The notes under the pieces: generated by a model
The model's input: only the letters and a program-made list of their open reading frames with translations
What the model was told of the DNA's origin: nothing
The model's database searches: none
Program-made: the position numbers and the translations under genes
Origin: Metopolophium dirhodum
Lineage: Eukaryota; Arthropoda; Insecta; Hemiptera; Aphididae
Direction of reading: 5' to 3'
Length of the DNA: 64,000 bases
Assembly: GCF_019925205.1 (NCBI RefSeq)
Contig: NC_083560.1
Span: 248,001 to 312,000 of the forward strand
Part shown: in pieces, positions 12,601-22,076 of the stretch
How the letters are laid out: every line of letters begins with the position of its first letter
How positions within the stretch are numbered: the stretch's first letter is position 1

Positions 12601-15447
12601 ATTATTTTTTAAGTTGAATAATTTGGGACATGCAAAAGTACTGTCCCGTTAACTTTTAGGTAGGAATGAGGTGTCTCTATGCTAAAGTAATTTCTAGAAA
12701 ATGTGACAATCAAAATGAATATTAAAGCATTTAACATTTGTTCACTCCAATCAGAATTAGTTTCTGATCTGTTTAAATGGGTTTTTCGCGGCAGTTTAAC
12801 TACTGTTTTGGGTATTTGAATTGGAATTTTTGATTGGTTATACGATGACATTTACACAATGTATTATGTAAGTATGACTTTCTTATGTCCTAGAAAACAT
12901 TCCGTTTTGAATAAATGAAAATATTCCTAGGGATTATAATGTTATAGTAATATTTAAATATGGAAATATGTTTCTGGGGTAGGGAGTAGGTAATTAAGGA
13001 TACATTTTAGATAATACTCATAAAATATCACAACTATTTGTAAAGACTTTTTTAAATTGAATAATTTGGGACATGCAAAAGTACTTTCCCATTATTTTTT
13101 ATGTAGGAATTTCGTTGTCTATATAATAAGTTAATTTCTAAAAAATGTAACAATCAAAATCTATATTAAAGCATTTAACATTTGTTCACTCTAAACAGAA
13201 TAAGTCGCTGATCTGTTTAGATGGGGTTTTCGTGGCAGTTTAACTACTATTTTGGGTATTTGAATTGGAACGTTTGACTGAATATACGATGTCATTTACA
13301 CTATGTTTTATGTAAGTATGACTTTTTTATGTCCTAGAAAATATTCCGTTTTGAAAAAATGAAAATATTATTAGTGATTTTAATGTTTTCGTAATATTTT
13401 AATATGGAAATATATTTCTGGGGTAGGGAGTAGGTAATTAAGGGTAAATTCTAGACAATACTCATAAAAAATCACAACTATTTGTAAATTATTTTTTAAG
13501 TTGAATAATTTGGGACATGCAAAAGTACTGTCCCGTTAACTTTTAGGTAGGAATGAGGTGTCTCTATGCTAAAGTAATTTCTAGAAAATGTGACAATCAA
13601 AATGAATATTAAAGCATTTAACATTTGTTCACTCCAATCAGAATTAGTTTCTGATCTGTTTAAATGGGTTTTTCTCGGCAGTTTAACTACTGTTTTGGGT
13701 ATTTGAATTGGAATTTTTGATTGGTTATACGATGACATTTACACAATGTATTATGTAAGTATGACTTTCTTATGTCCTAGAAAACATTCCGTTTTGAATA
13801 AATGAAAATATTCCTAGGGATTATAATGTTATAGTAATATTTAAATATGGAAATATGTTTCTGGGGTAGGGAGTAGGTAATTAAGGATACATTTTAGATA
13901 ATACTCATAAAAAATCACAACTATTTGTAAAGACTTTTTTAAATTGAATAATTTGGGACATGCAAAAGTACTTTCCCATTATTTTTTATGTAGGAATTTC
14001 GTTGTCTATATAATAAGTTAATTTCTAAAAAATGTAACAATCAAAATCTATATTAAAGCATTTAACATTTGTTCACTCTAAACAGAATAAGTCGCTGATC
14101 TGTTTAGATGGGGTTTTCGCGGCAGTTTAACTACTATTTTGGGTATTTGAATTGGAACGTTTGACTGAATATACGATGTCATTTACACTATGTTTTATGT
14201 AAGTATGACTTTTTTATGTCCTAGAAAATATTCCGTTTTGAAAAAATGAAAATATTATTAGTGATTTTAATGTTTTCGTAATATTTTAATATGGAAATAT
14301 ATTTCTGGGGTAGGGAGTAGGTAATTAAGGGTAAATTCTAGACAATACTCATAAAAAATCACAACTATTTGTAAATTATTTTTTAAGTTGAATAATTTGG
14401 GACATGCAAAAGTACTGTCCCGTTAACTTTTAGGTAGGAATGAGGTGTCTCTATGCTAAAGTAATTTCTAGAAAATGTGACAATCAAAATGAATATTAAA
14501 GCATTTAACATTTGTTCACTCCAATCAGAATTAGTTTCTGATCTGTTTAAATGGGTTTTTCTCGGCAGTTTAACTACTGTTTTGGGTATTTGAATTGGAA
14601 TTTTTGATTGGTTATACGATGACATTTACACAATGTATTATGTAAGTATGACTTTCTTATGTCCTAGAAAACATTCCGTTTTGAATAAATGAAAATATTC
14701 CTAGGGATTATAATGTTATAGTAATATTTAAATATGGAAATATGTTTCTGGGGTAGGGAGTAGGTAATTAAGGATACATTTTAGATAATACTCATAAAAA
14801 ATCACAACTATTTGTAAAGACTTTTTTAAATTGAATAATTTGGGACATGCAAAAGTACTTTCCCATTATTTTTTATGTAGGAATTTCGTTGTCTATATAA
14901 TAAGTTAATTTCTAAAAAATGTAACAATCAAAATCTATATTAAAGCATTTAACATTTGTTCACTCTAAACAGAATAAGTCGCTGATCTGTTTAGATGGGG
15001 TTTTCGCGGCAGTTTAACTACTATTTTGGGTATTTGAATTGGAACGTTTGACTGAATATACGATGTCATTTACACTATGTTTTTTGTAAGTATGACTTTT
15101 TTATGTCCTAGAAAATATTCCGTTTTGAAAAAATGAAAATATTATTAGTGATTTTAATGTTTTCGTAATATTTTAATATGGAAATATATTTCTGGGGTAG
15201 GGAGTAGGTAATTAAGGGTAAATTCTAGACAATACTCATAAAAAATCACAACTATTTGTAAATTATTTTTTAAGTTGAATAATTTGAGACATGCAAAAGT
15301 ACTGTCCCGTTAACTTTTAGGTAGGAATGAGGTGTCTCTATGCTAAAGTAATTTCTAGAAAATGTGACAATCAAAATGAATATTAAAGCATTTAACATTT
15401 GTTCACTCCAATCAGAATTAGTTTCTGATCTGTTTAAATGGGTTTTT
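9683..15447. repeat. Satellite, 887-bp dimer higher-order repeat (left block)
   Basis: Six and a half copies of a dimer of 443- and 444-bp monomers. Dimers start at 9683, 10570, 11457, 12344, 13231, 14118 and 15005, each exactly 887 bp apart. The five dimers starting at 10570-14118 are nearly identical to one another. The outermost one (9683-10569) differs more and shares variants (GTCTATATG, AATTTTAGAC) with the 887-bp dimers at 60467-62240. A minus-strand open frame of 80 codons recurs every 887 bp. It is a by-product of the repeat and is not annotated as a gene. The block ends where the next monomer (starting at 15448) was split by the retrotransposon. Confidence 0.95.
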
Positions 15448-15479
15448 CGCGGCAGTTTAACTACTATTTTGGGTATTTG

Positions 15480-15484
15480 AATTG
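15480..15484. other. Target-site duplication, left copy (AATTG)
   Basis: The five bases before the 5' LTR are AATTG, and the five after the 3' LTR (23028-23032) are also AATTG. In intact monomers the same place reads TTTGAATTGGAAC with one AATTG, so it was duplicated on integration. Five-bp duplications are typical of BEL/Pao integrases. Confidence 0.95.
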
Positions 15485-15571
15485 TGTTGGGACTCGGTTA
15501 ACTACCAGAGCGCGCCGGTTATTCCGATTTTAAAATGATCCGGTTCCGTGACACGCATGCGCAGCCCAGTG

Positions 15572-15586
15572 CCGGCCAACGGCCGG
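15572..15586. other. GC-rich inverted repeat in the 5' LTR
   Basis: CCGGCC and GGCCGG separated by AAC form a perfect 6-bp inverted repeat. The same sequence is in the 3' LTR at 22164-22178. It could be a protein-binding dyad or a small RNA/DNA hairpin in the first part of the LTR. No function can be assigned from sequence. Confidence 0.6.
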
Positions 15587-15817
15587 TTTTTCGTCGTCAA
15601 TTCGTTTTATCACGGACTCTACACGTCATGCGCTACAGGAAGAAGGCGTCCGTAGTGCCGTTGTTTTTTTGTTTTTAAATCGTCACGTGTTTTACGAGTA
15701 TTGTCGCCATTGCGCGGTATGACATATTAGTCAAGTTTATATTGTCTATCGTTGTATGTAGTTGACGTACCACATACGAGAGTCGTCTTTTTTCTCCTCA
15801 ATAAGTGCGATCGCTGG

Positions 15818-15861
15818 TTCGTTGTGCCGTATCGTCGCGTTCGTTGTGCTGTAGCGTCGCG
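15818..15861 (+). repeat. Tandem 22-bp direct repeat in the 5' LTR
   Basis: Two adjacent 22-bp units (15818-15839 and 15840-15861), each starting TTCGTTGTGC and ending CGTCGCG, differ at two positions. A third, degenerate start (TTTGATGTGCCG) follows. The same pair is at 22410-22453 in the 3' LTR. Short tandem repeats of this kind in LTRs are often enhancer or promoter elements. That role is inferred, not shown. Confidence 0.7.
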
Positions 15862-15881
15862 TTTGATGTGCCGCCTTATAG

Positions 15882-15923
15882 GTTCTTACACGCTCGAATA
15901 AACGACATTCGCGTTGTAAGAAC
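15882..15923 (+). promoter_or_regulatory. Hairpin with AATAAA at its tip, 5' LTR
   Basis: GTTCTTACA (15882-15890) is the exact reverse complement of TGTAAGAAC (15915-15923). Inside it, CGAAT (15895-15899) pairs with ATTCG (15907-15911) around a 7-nt loop, with CG/CG pairs between the two stems. The hexamer AATAAA (15897-15902) spans the inner stem and loop. The layout resembles poly(A) hairpins of retroviruses, in which folding suppresses the promoter-proximal copy. That function is inference. Confidence 0.65.
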
Positions 15924-16435
15924 TTTCGATCGTATTCTCGCTCTCACATTCTACATGCTCGAACAGTAAAATTGGTGTTCGCATTATAGAAAGGGGTGAG
16001 TGATCGCAAGTTATCCTCATTAATTTCAATTCACGTGTGCGATGTTAGTCGCACTGGGCCAGTAGTGTCGCCGTCGTAGATCGTCACGTTCCCCAGTCTT
16101 CCGGTGCAGATACATCGACCCCGACCAGTACAGGACAGCAACCGACCGGCACCCAGGTCAGACGTATCATACCTTATTATTGTAATAGTTTGATAACCCA
16201 ATATCACGTTCCGTGATTAATTATTATTATTTTATGTTGTTATGCGATGTGATAGGACTAACATAGCATTAAGTCTACGTTGTATTTTATTAATTATTAT
16301 TCAAAGGGAGAGAAATAAATTATACAGTCCACTATCATTATATCCTTATTTATCTTATACTAAATTAGATAGCACCCAGCCTAATATAGTCGAGTTTTCA
16401 CCCGAGTTCAAGTGAACCGGAATTCGCGACAAACA

Positions 16436-16603
16436 TTTGGTCCTTCGAGCCGGATAGCTATCAATAAATTACTGTTAGAGTGTTAGTGTATTATTTTTGT
16501 AGGATATTATTATTTGTTTATCCTATTAGCATCCTTGTTATTTTTATTTTGTCTTGTTAGGTTGTTTTGCGTTGTTAGGTGGTTAGGTACTACATCATTT
16601 ACA
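16436..16603 (+). other. Retrotransposon leader between 5' LTR and gag start
   Basis: A 168-bp untranslated leader: two bases (TT), then the primer-binding site, then AT-rich sequence up to the gag ATG. The gag reading frame is open from 16487 onward, after a TAG at 16484-16486, and would encode a Leu/Phe-rich hydrophobic stretch. No ATG lies in that extension, so it is treated as untranslated. A TTATTTTTGTAG acceptor-like segment ends at 16502. Confidence 0.75.
16438..16454 (+). other. Primer-binding site, tRNA-Tyr
   Basis: TGGTCCTTCGAGCCGGA starts two bases after the 5' LTR. Its reverse complement, TCCGGCTCGAAGGACCA, has the form of a tRNA 3' end: a CCGGC T-stem strand, the acceptor strand TCGAAGG, discriminator A, and CCA. 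This is the 3' end I recognise as eukaryotic tRNA-Tyr. The pairing runs 17 nt. It marks where minus-strand DNA synthesis is primed. Confidence 0.9.
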
Positions 16604-19600
16604 ATGACGAGAAAAAATCAACAACAAATTAACAATGAACAAAAAAGGGTCGAGTTAACGCGCGCGCGTGCAGCACGAGACGTCGCGTTACGGTCAATTA
16701 ATAAAATATTGAGCATTGCTAATGATGCCGTAATTAATTCCGAAAATCGTCCTACGTTAGAAGCTCGAATTATGTCGTTAGATCAACTTGTCATTACTTT
16801 CAATAATGAACAAAAACATATTCTGTCAGTATTTGCTGAGACCGACGAAGTAGACGAATTTATACGAGTAGATGAGGATGTCACCGAAACAATGCAATCA
16901 ATGTGTGATCAAATTAATGTGATAGTAGCAAAGTTAAAACCGAATAATTCGATAGCCACGCTGCGCAATAATAATAGGCAGACTTCTGTACAATCACTTG
17001 TCTTACCGAGAATAGAGATTCCTAAATTTGATGGAAATATCATTGAATGGTGTTCCTTCCGTGATATGTTTACTTCTTTGGTGCACGTCAACGAACATTA
17101 CACGGACATTGAGCGTTTCCATTATCTGTTGTGCTATTTATTAGGTCCAGCGTTAACAATAGTAAAAGCAGTCCCACTTACAGCCGACAATTATTCTATT
17201 GCTTGGAACGCACTCAAAGATCGGTACGACAATAAACGCTTATTAGTTACTGCGCACATTGAAAAATTATTTGCATTTGCGCCGTTAACAAAGGAATCTC
17301 CGGCTTCACTTTCATTGTTCGTCAACACTTTTCGGGAAAATGTATCAGCTATACAAGCTCTTGGAGTTAGTGACTTTGCTGGTTTTTTACTATTCTACAT
17401 CGGTTCACGGGTTATTGATCCCATGACACGACGATTATTCGAAGCTACTGTCGCTAAAAATCAAATACCTGACTTGAACTCATTATTAGATTTCGTATCA
17501 CAACGATGTAACGTTTTGGAAAACGTTGGCAGTAGTTCTGGCATTAGTTATGTAGAAAACAATGAAAGGACCGTAGGGAAGACAACGACTAAGAAGATCC
17601 AGGGCAAGAAGTCCGAGAAGACATCGTTAGCCGCGGTCACCCCGGCCAAGACAAAAAATTGTTTGTTTTGTGGACATCCTCATGCAATTTACAAGTGTTT
17701 TGGATTCCGAAAACAACCAGTTAGCAGTCGCCGTGATTTTGTCAATAAAAATCAATTATGTTTTGTTTGTTTGAACAGTGGACACATGAGCAATGCGTGT
17801 CCTACGTCTTTTACGTGCCGTATATGTTCGAGTAAACATAGTACATTACTACACTTGACAGATGATATTACAAAATCGAATACCGATAAGACAAATGACA
17901 ACTCCGAACGAGCCACTACAAGTTGTAATGCAACACAGTTTTCGGGAGTTACACATACTGAAACCACTGTTTTGTTAGGAACTGTCGTAGTCAGGGTTCG
18001 TGACAATACAGGAGTTTTACAAGCAGTCAGGGCAGTGTTAGACAGTGGATCACAGGTGTCCGCAATGACAGTGGATTGTGTCAATCGGTTAGGTTTGACT
18101 CGAAGGAAGTGTCCTGTTGAGGTCATCGGACTTTCCCAACAACCGGTTACTACTGTCAAAGGCCAAACTAATTTTAATTTTGTTCCTGTACAAGCCGACG
18201 CTCCCGAATTTAAGGGAACCAACGTCATTGTCTTACCTCGAATTATGTCAACGATGCCTAACAGGGTTTTGCCAGCTGAGGTACGAGATCGTTATCGTCA
18301 TCTTGTCTTTGCCGACCCTCAATTTGATCACCCTGCGCCAGTAGATATGTTGATTGGAGGAGACTTATATCCGTCCGTCATTCAATCTAGAGCTGACGTT
18401 ATACACACCGAAGGCTTACCATCAGCGATGAATACACAATTAGGTTGGGTCATAATTGGTGCGTTACAGGATAACACACATACTCCGCTTACGTCTCTGT
18501 CAATTAGTACAACCCCTCCGATCGAAGAATTGATGCAGCGTTTTTGGACAGTAGAGGAACCCACAGAGTCAACAATGCCAACTACACAAGACAAGCAATG
18601 TGAAGACTGGTTTGTTAAAACCACGAAACGAGACGCCACCGGTCGATTTTATGTTGGTTTACCGTTTCGAACAATAGTATGTTTCCCGGATACAGCTGAC
18701 ATCGGATGTCAAGATGAGAAATCGGTCGTTTTAGGGTCATCCAGAACTTCTGCTCTGAACCGATTGTATAATTTAGAACGTCGCCTTGAAAAGGATCCGG
18801 AATTATATACTGCCTACCGGGCCTTCATGGATGATTACAGATCGTTAGGACATATGAAGTTAGCGACCGAGCCAGGCAAATATTTTATACCTCACCATCC
18901 TGTAGTTAAACGGTGTAATGAGGAACTGAAGATTCGTGTGGTGTTTGATGCCTCAGCTAAGTCTTCATCCGGAGTCTCATTAAATGACTGCTTGGTGACT
19001 GGACCAAAGCTTCAGACAGAAATCGGTGATGTTTTGTTGCGCAGTCGACTACACAAATTTGTCTTTACAGCCGACATCACTAAAATGTACCGTCAAATAT
19101 GTCTACATGAACCAGATAGAGTTTATCAACATATACTATGGCGCAATTCGCCTAGTGACGAGGTACAGGAGTATGAGTTGTGTACGGTCACATATGGCGT
19201 AAGTTCGGCTCCGTTTTTAGCGATTCGATGCCTACAACAGCTCAATATGGATGATGGACCTGAATTTCCACTCGTCCACGATGTCCTGTTAACTGATACA
19301 TACGTGGATGATATTTTCGTTGGCGCTGACACTTTAGAGGACGTTTTAGCAGCAAAAATCCAAATCATCGACTTGTTAAATCGAGGTGGATTTAGCCTGA
19401 AAAAATGGGCTAGCAATTGTCCCGAGATTTTGAACACTATCGACATTGAAGACCGGGCTATGACACCATGGATAGAGCCAACTAGGGAACAGGCCGTCAA
19501 AGTTTTAGGAGTACATTGGGACCCTGTACTTGACACATTCGGCTATCATTCGACGATAAGTCAAGTTACTCCTACAAAACGGTCAGTATTATCAACTGTT

Positions 19601-21868
19601 GCTCGCTTTTATGATCCAATCGGCGCGTTGGGTCCGATGGTTTTCTGGGCCAAGTGTTTAATGCAGAGGCTATGGATGGAAAAATTAGATTGGGATGCAC
19701 CACTTTCATCAGCTTTGACATCGTTGTGGCAAGGTTTCATCGATAAGCTGCCGGACTTAGCATGCTTGTCGTTACCACGACATATTGCAGTAGTCAACAG
19801 TCAAGATATACAATTACTAGGATTCGCTGACGCGTCTCAGGTTGGATATGCAGCAACAGTGTATTTGCGTGTGGTAGACCAGAGTGATAATGTCCGATTG
19901 TATTTCCTGGCATGTAAAACAAAGGTTGCACCACTGAAGTCATCATCAATGGATATGTCATTAACCATACCACGGCTAGAACTCTGTGCCGCACTCTTGT
20001 TGTCACGTCTCTTGTCTCTACGTTTGAAAGTTTTACAGGGCAGAATCAAGATCACACGTGTCCGGGCATGGACAGATTCAACTATTGTTTTATCGTGGCT
20101 CACAGCTGAACAAAGGCTATTTAAAATCTTTGTCACAAACCGAGTATCGAAAATACGCAATCTCGTACCCCAGTGCGAATGGGCTCACGTCGGTACTGCA
20201 GATAATCCAGCCGACCCTGCATCGCGAGGACTGCTTCCAGATGCCTTGGTAGCATGTTCATCATTTCTACATGGACCGGAATTTCTCCAGTATCCGGAAG
20301 AGCAATGGCCGGTTGCCATCACATCGATTGTAGATCCTGCAGAGCTCCCTGATTTTAAGCGCCCATCGAAAAATGTGCTGTTAGCTCAACAAGTTGATGA
20401 TAGTTTGATTCAGCGGTTTTCTGTGTTGCGCAAGATGCAACGGGTGCTAGCATATTGTCTTCGATTTGTCGACAAGGCTCGACAACGTCCAGTCGTGAGT
20501 GGACCAATCATTTGGAAGGAGTACGAAAATGTTTTGACAAAGGTAGCGAGGTACACTCAAAGGTTATATTACGCAGAGTTGCACCACCAACTAGGAACTT
20601 CAAATTCCGTCATCACCCCGAGTTCCCTCGCTCAACTTGCACCTTTTGTCGATGCTCACGGTGTGATTAGAGTAGGCGGCCGTCTACAGCATTCGGACTT
20701 TAACATAGACGCCAAACACCCTATCTTGTTACCAAAGTCGTCTCACCTTGCTTACATTATTATTCAACACTACCATCAGAACACTTTACATGGTGGATCG
20801 CGTCTAGTGGCCTCACTAATTCAGCGACGTTTTTGGATCGTTTCCAGTCGAGCTGCGATACGGCAAGTTATATTTAAATGTACAGTGTGTGTCAGATACA
20901 AGGCTGCCGCTCCCCAACCAGTGATGGCAGATTTACCCTCAGCAAGAGTCCAACAATGTCGACCATTTACAAATGTCGGGATAGACTACGGAGGTCCATT
21001 CACGGTTAAAGAAAGTCAACGCCGTAATTCAAGGACTTATAAGGCGTATCTTGCGTTATTTATTTGTCTATCCACCAAGGCTGTCCACCTGGAGGTGGTA
21101 ACGGATTTGTCAACGGAAGCCTTTATGGCTGCGCTGGATCGATTTGTAGCCCGTAGAGGAATTCCTGCACAGATCCACTCGGATTGTGGTACAAATTACA
21201 TTGGAGCAGCAAGGCAGCTTAAGACATTATTTAAAGACGCAGCACTCCAAGAAGCTCTGCATGCACGAGTTCCGTGTCAGTGGCGATTTAACCCGCCTGC
21301 AGCTCCGCACTTTGGCGGTATTTGGGAAGCTGCTATCAAAAGTACAAAGTTACACCTAAAAAAGGTTGTAGGTAATCAGGTGCATACCTTAGAGGAATTG
21401 ACGACATCGATTACACGGATCGAGGGTGTACTCAATTCTCGACCCTTGGTTGTCATGTCAAGCGATCCGAACGATTTGTCTGTGCTAACACCGGGACATT
21501 TTTTGATCGGACAACCGATCTTGGCAATTCCTGAACACGACATCAGTGACATTCCGCAGAATCGTCTCAAACGCTGGCAGTTAATTAAACAAGCCCTTCA
21601 ATCATTTTGGAAACGGTGGAATCGGGAGTATTTGCACACGCTGCAGAGTAGACAGAAATGGTTCCATCAAAATCCCAGTCTCGGTGTCGGAGATATCGTC
21701 GTCATAAATTCACCTTCTCGACCTCCTTTGATGTGGCAAATTGGTCGGGTCATCGAGGTCCACCCTGGTGCTGACCAAGTGGTCCGTGTAGCCACTGTCA
21801 AGACAGCGGAAGGGATACTGAAACGTCCAGTGGTAAAGTTGGTTAAACTACCCACCGACAACGCTTAA
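16604..21868 (+). CDS. gag-pol: BEL/Pao Gag-Pol polyprotein (1754 aa)
   Basis: One uninterrupted frame encodes the structural and replication proteins of the retrotransposon. The start is the ATG at 16604 (context ACAATG, A at -3). The frame is open further upstream but has no ATG there. Domains by residue: DUF1759 Gag about 130-285 (LPRIEIPKF, EWCSF); zinc knuckles CX2CX3HX4C at 353-365, canonical CX2CX4HX4C at 386-399 and a third Cys/His cluster at 405-417; aspartic protease (DUF1758-like) with DSGSQ, catalytic D480; reverse transcriptase with D824 and YVDD at 900-903; RNase H with D1076, E1126, D1158 and D1204; integrase with an HHCC zinc site (H1391, H1396, C1426, C1429) and catalytic D1461, D1527 and E1575; DUF5641 about 1654-1748. 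Gag and Pol share one frame with no stop or shift, as is usual in BEL/Pao. Processing would be by the internal protease. I found no inactivating change and no envelope domain. Confidence 0.97.
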   Translation: MTRKNQQQINNEQKRVELTRARAARDVALRSINKILSIANDAVINSENRPTLEARIMSLDQLVITFNNEQKHILSVFAETDEVDEFIRVDEDVTETMQSMCDQINVIVAKLKPNNSIATLRNNNRQTSVQSLVLPRIEIPKFDGNIIEWCSFRDMFTSLVHVNEHYTDIERFHYLLCYLLGPALTIVKAVPLTADNYSIAWNALKDRYDNKRLLVTAHIEKLFAFAPLTKESPASLSLFVNTFRENVSAIQALGVSDFAGFLLFYIGSRVIDPMTRRLFEATVAKNQIPDLNSLLDFVSQRCNVLENVGSSSGISYVENNERTVGKTTTKKIQGKKSEKTSLAAVTPAKTKNCLFCGHPHAIYKCFGFRKQPVSSRRDFVNKNQLCFVCLNSGHMSNACPTSFTCRICSSKHSTLLHLTDDITKSNTDKTNDNSERATTSCNATQFSGVTHTETTVLLGTVVVRVRDNTGVLQAVRAVLDSGSQVSAMTVDCVNRLGLTRRKCPVEVIGLSQQPVTTVKGQTNFNFVPVQADAPEFKGTNVIVLPRIMSTMPNRVLPAEVRDRYRHLVFADPQFDHPAPVDMLIGGDLYPSVIQSRADVIHTEGLPSAMNTQLGWVIIGALQDNTHTPLTSLSISTTPPIEELMQRFWTVEEPTESTMPTTQDKQCEDWFVKTTKRDATGRFYVGLPFRTIVCFPDTADIGCQDEKSVVLGSSRTSALNRLYNLERRLEKDPELYTAYRAFMDDYRSLGHMKLATEPGKYFIPHHPVVKRCNEELKIRVVFDASAKSSSGVSLNDCLVTGPKLQTEIGDVLLRSRLHKFVFTADITKMYRQICLHEPDRVYQHILWRNSPSDEVQEYELCTVTYGVSSAPFLAIRCLQQLNMDDGPEFPLVHDVLLTDTYVDDIFVGADTLEDVLAAKIQIIDLLNRGGFSLKKWASNCPEILNTIDIEDRAMTPWIEPTREQAVKVLGVHWDPVLDTFGYHSTISQVTPTKRSVLSTVARFYDPIGALGPMVFWAKCLMQRLWMEKLDWDAPLSSALTSLWQGFIDKLPDLACLSLPRHIAVVNSQDIQLLGFADASQVGYAATVYLRVVDQSDNVRLYFLACKTKVAPLKSSSMDMSLTIPRLELCAALLLSRLLSLRLKVLQGRIKITRVRAWTDSTIVLSWLTAEQRLFKIFVTNRVSKIRNLVPQCEWAHVGTADNPADPASRGLLPDALVACSSFLHGPEFLQYPEEQWPVAITSIVDPAELPDFKRPSKNVLLAQQVDDSLIQRFSVLRKMQRVLAYCLRFVDKARQRPVVSGPIIWKEYENVLTKVARYTQRLYYAELHHQLGTSNSVITPSSLAQLAPFVDAHGVIRVGGRLQHSDFNIDAKHPILLPKSSHLAYIIIQHYHQNTLHGGSRLVASLIQRRFWIVSSRAAIRQVIFKCTVCVRYKAAAPQPVMADLPSARVQQCRPFTNVGIDYGGPFTVKESQRRNSRTYKAYLALFICLSTKAVHLEVVTDLSTEAFMAALDRFVARRGIPAQIHSDCGTNYIGAARQLKTLFKDAALQEALHARVPCQWRFNPPAAPHFGGIWEAAIKSTKLHLKKVVGNQVHTLEELTTSITRIEGVLNSRPLVVMSSDPNDLSVLTPGHFLIGQPILAIPEHDISDIPQNRLKRWQLIKQALQSFWKRWNREYLHTLQSRQKWFHQNPSLGVGDIVVINSPSRPPLMWQIGRVIEVHPGADQVVRVATVKTAEGILKRPVVKLVKLPTDNA

Positions 21869-22045
21869 CTTACCTTCTTCCATTTGTTCCATCTTCCACC
21901 ATCCCAAACATAAAATTTTCTTGCTGTGTATAATTATTTATGTATATATGCATTATTTTGTATTTGAATTGTCATAGGTTTATTTTTGTTTCTGTTTATT
22001 ACTTAATAGTTGTACAATGATATGGTCTGACCGAGAAGTATCGGT

Positions 22046-22065
22046 TTTGAAAGTACCCTTTCAAA
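22046..22065 (+). other. 8-bp hairpin abutting the polypurine tract
   Basis: TTTGAAAG and CTTTCAAA are perfect reverse complements with a 4-nt TACC loop. The 3' arm runs into the purine tract, with its last three A residues forming the tract's first bases. A structural role in plus-strand priming or packaging is possible but unproven. Confidence 0.7.
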
Positions 22066-22076
22066 GCGGGGGAGGA
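22063..22076 (+). other. Polypurine tract (plus-strand primer)
   Basis: AAAGCGGGGGAGGA lies directly before the TG of the 3' LTR. One C interrupts an otherwise pure purine run. The GCGGGGGAGGATGTTGG layout at the PPT/LTR junction is characteristic of BEL/Pao elements. It is the expected RNase H-resistant primer for plus-strand DNA. Confidence 0.93.

Larger units (their letters stand above)
15485..16435 (+). repeat. 5' LTR (951 bp)
   Basis: Begins TGTTGGGACTCGG and ends CGCGACAAACA. It is the counterpart of 22077-23027 at an offset of 6592 bp. The only difference found by eye is T at 15757 against C at 22349. It should carry the promoter and the transcription start. No convincing TATA box or initiator/downstream-element pair with correct spacing could be identified, so the U3/R/U5 boundaries are not called. 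Internal features are a tandem 22-bp repeat (15818-15861), a long hairpin holding an AATAAA (15882-15923), and a CCGGCC-AAC-GGCCGG inverted repeat (15572-15586). Confidence 0.97.
21869..22076 (+). other. 3' untranslated region of the retrotransposon
   Basis: 208 bp between the Gag-Pol TAA and the 3' LTR. The first half is AT-rich and has no open frame of note, so no env gene is present. The last 60 bases hold a CCGA...TCGG dyad (22031-22044), a perfect 8-bp hairpin (22046-22065) and the polypurine tract. Confidence 0.9.

Noticed and set aside
9505..14625. 80-codon minus-strand open frames at 9505, 10835, 11722, 12609, 13496 and 14383.
   Set aside because: They recur with the 887-bp satellite period, lie in AT-rich repeat, and match no protein family I recognise. 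The near-identity is explained by the repeat itself. I treat them as chance frames.
1..15484. CRISPR array or other repeat-spacer system.
   Set aside because: The repeats are about 440 bp, directly adjacent and diverging gradually, with no short repeats or unique spacers. The context is eukaryotic.
16122..16165. Initiator plus AGACGT downstream promoter element in the LTR.
   Set aside because: CCAGTA and AGACGT are present, but the spacing is about five bases off the fixed Inr-DPE distance and the initiator is weak.
16514..16603. Extending the polyprotein start to the TTG at 16514.
   Set aside because: There is no ATG in this stretch. The ATG at 16604 has a good context, and the protein beginning there is a normal Gag N-terminus.
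16909..21861. Short open frames on the minus strand and in other plus frames inside the Gag-Pol region.
   Set aside because: They are shadows of the long conserved Gag-Pol frame and show no domain of their own.
21869..22076. A possible envelope gene (as in errantivirus-like elements).
   Set aside because: Only 208 bp separate pol from the 3' LTR, with no open frame of useful length.
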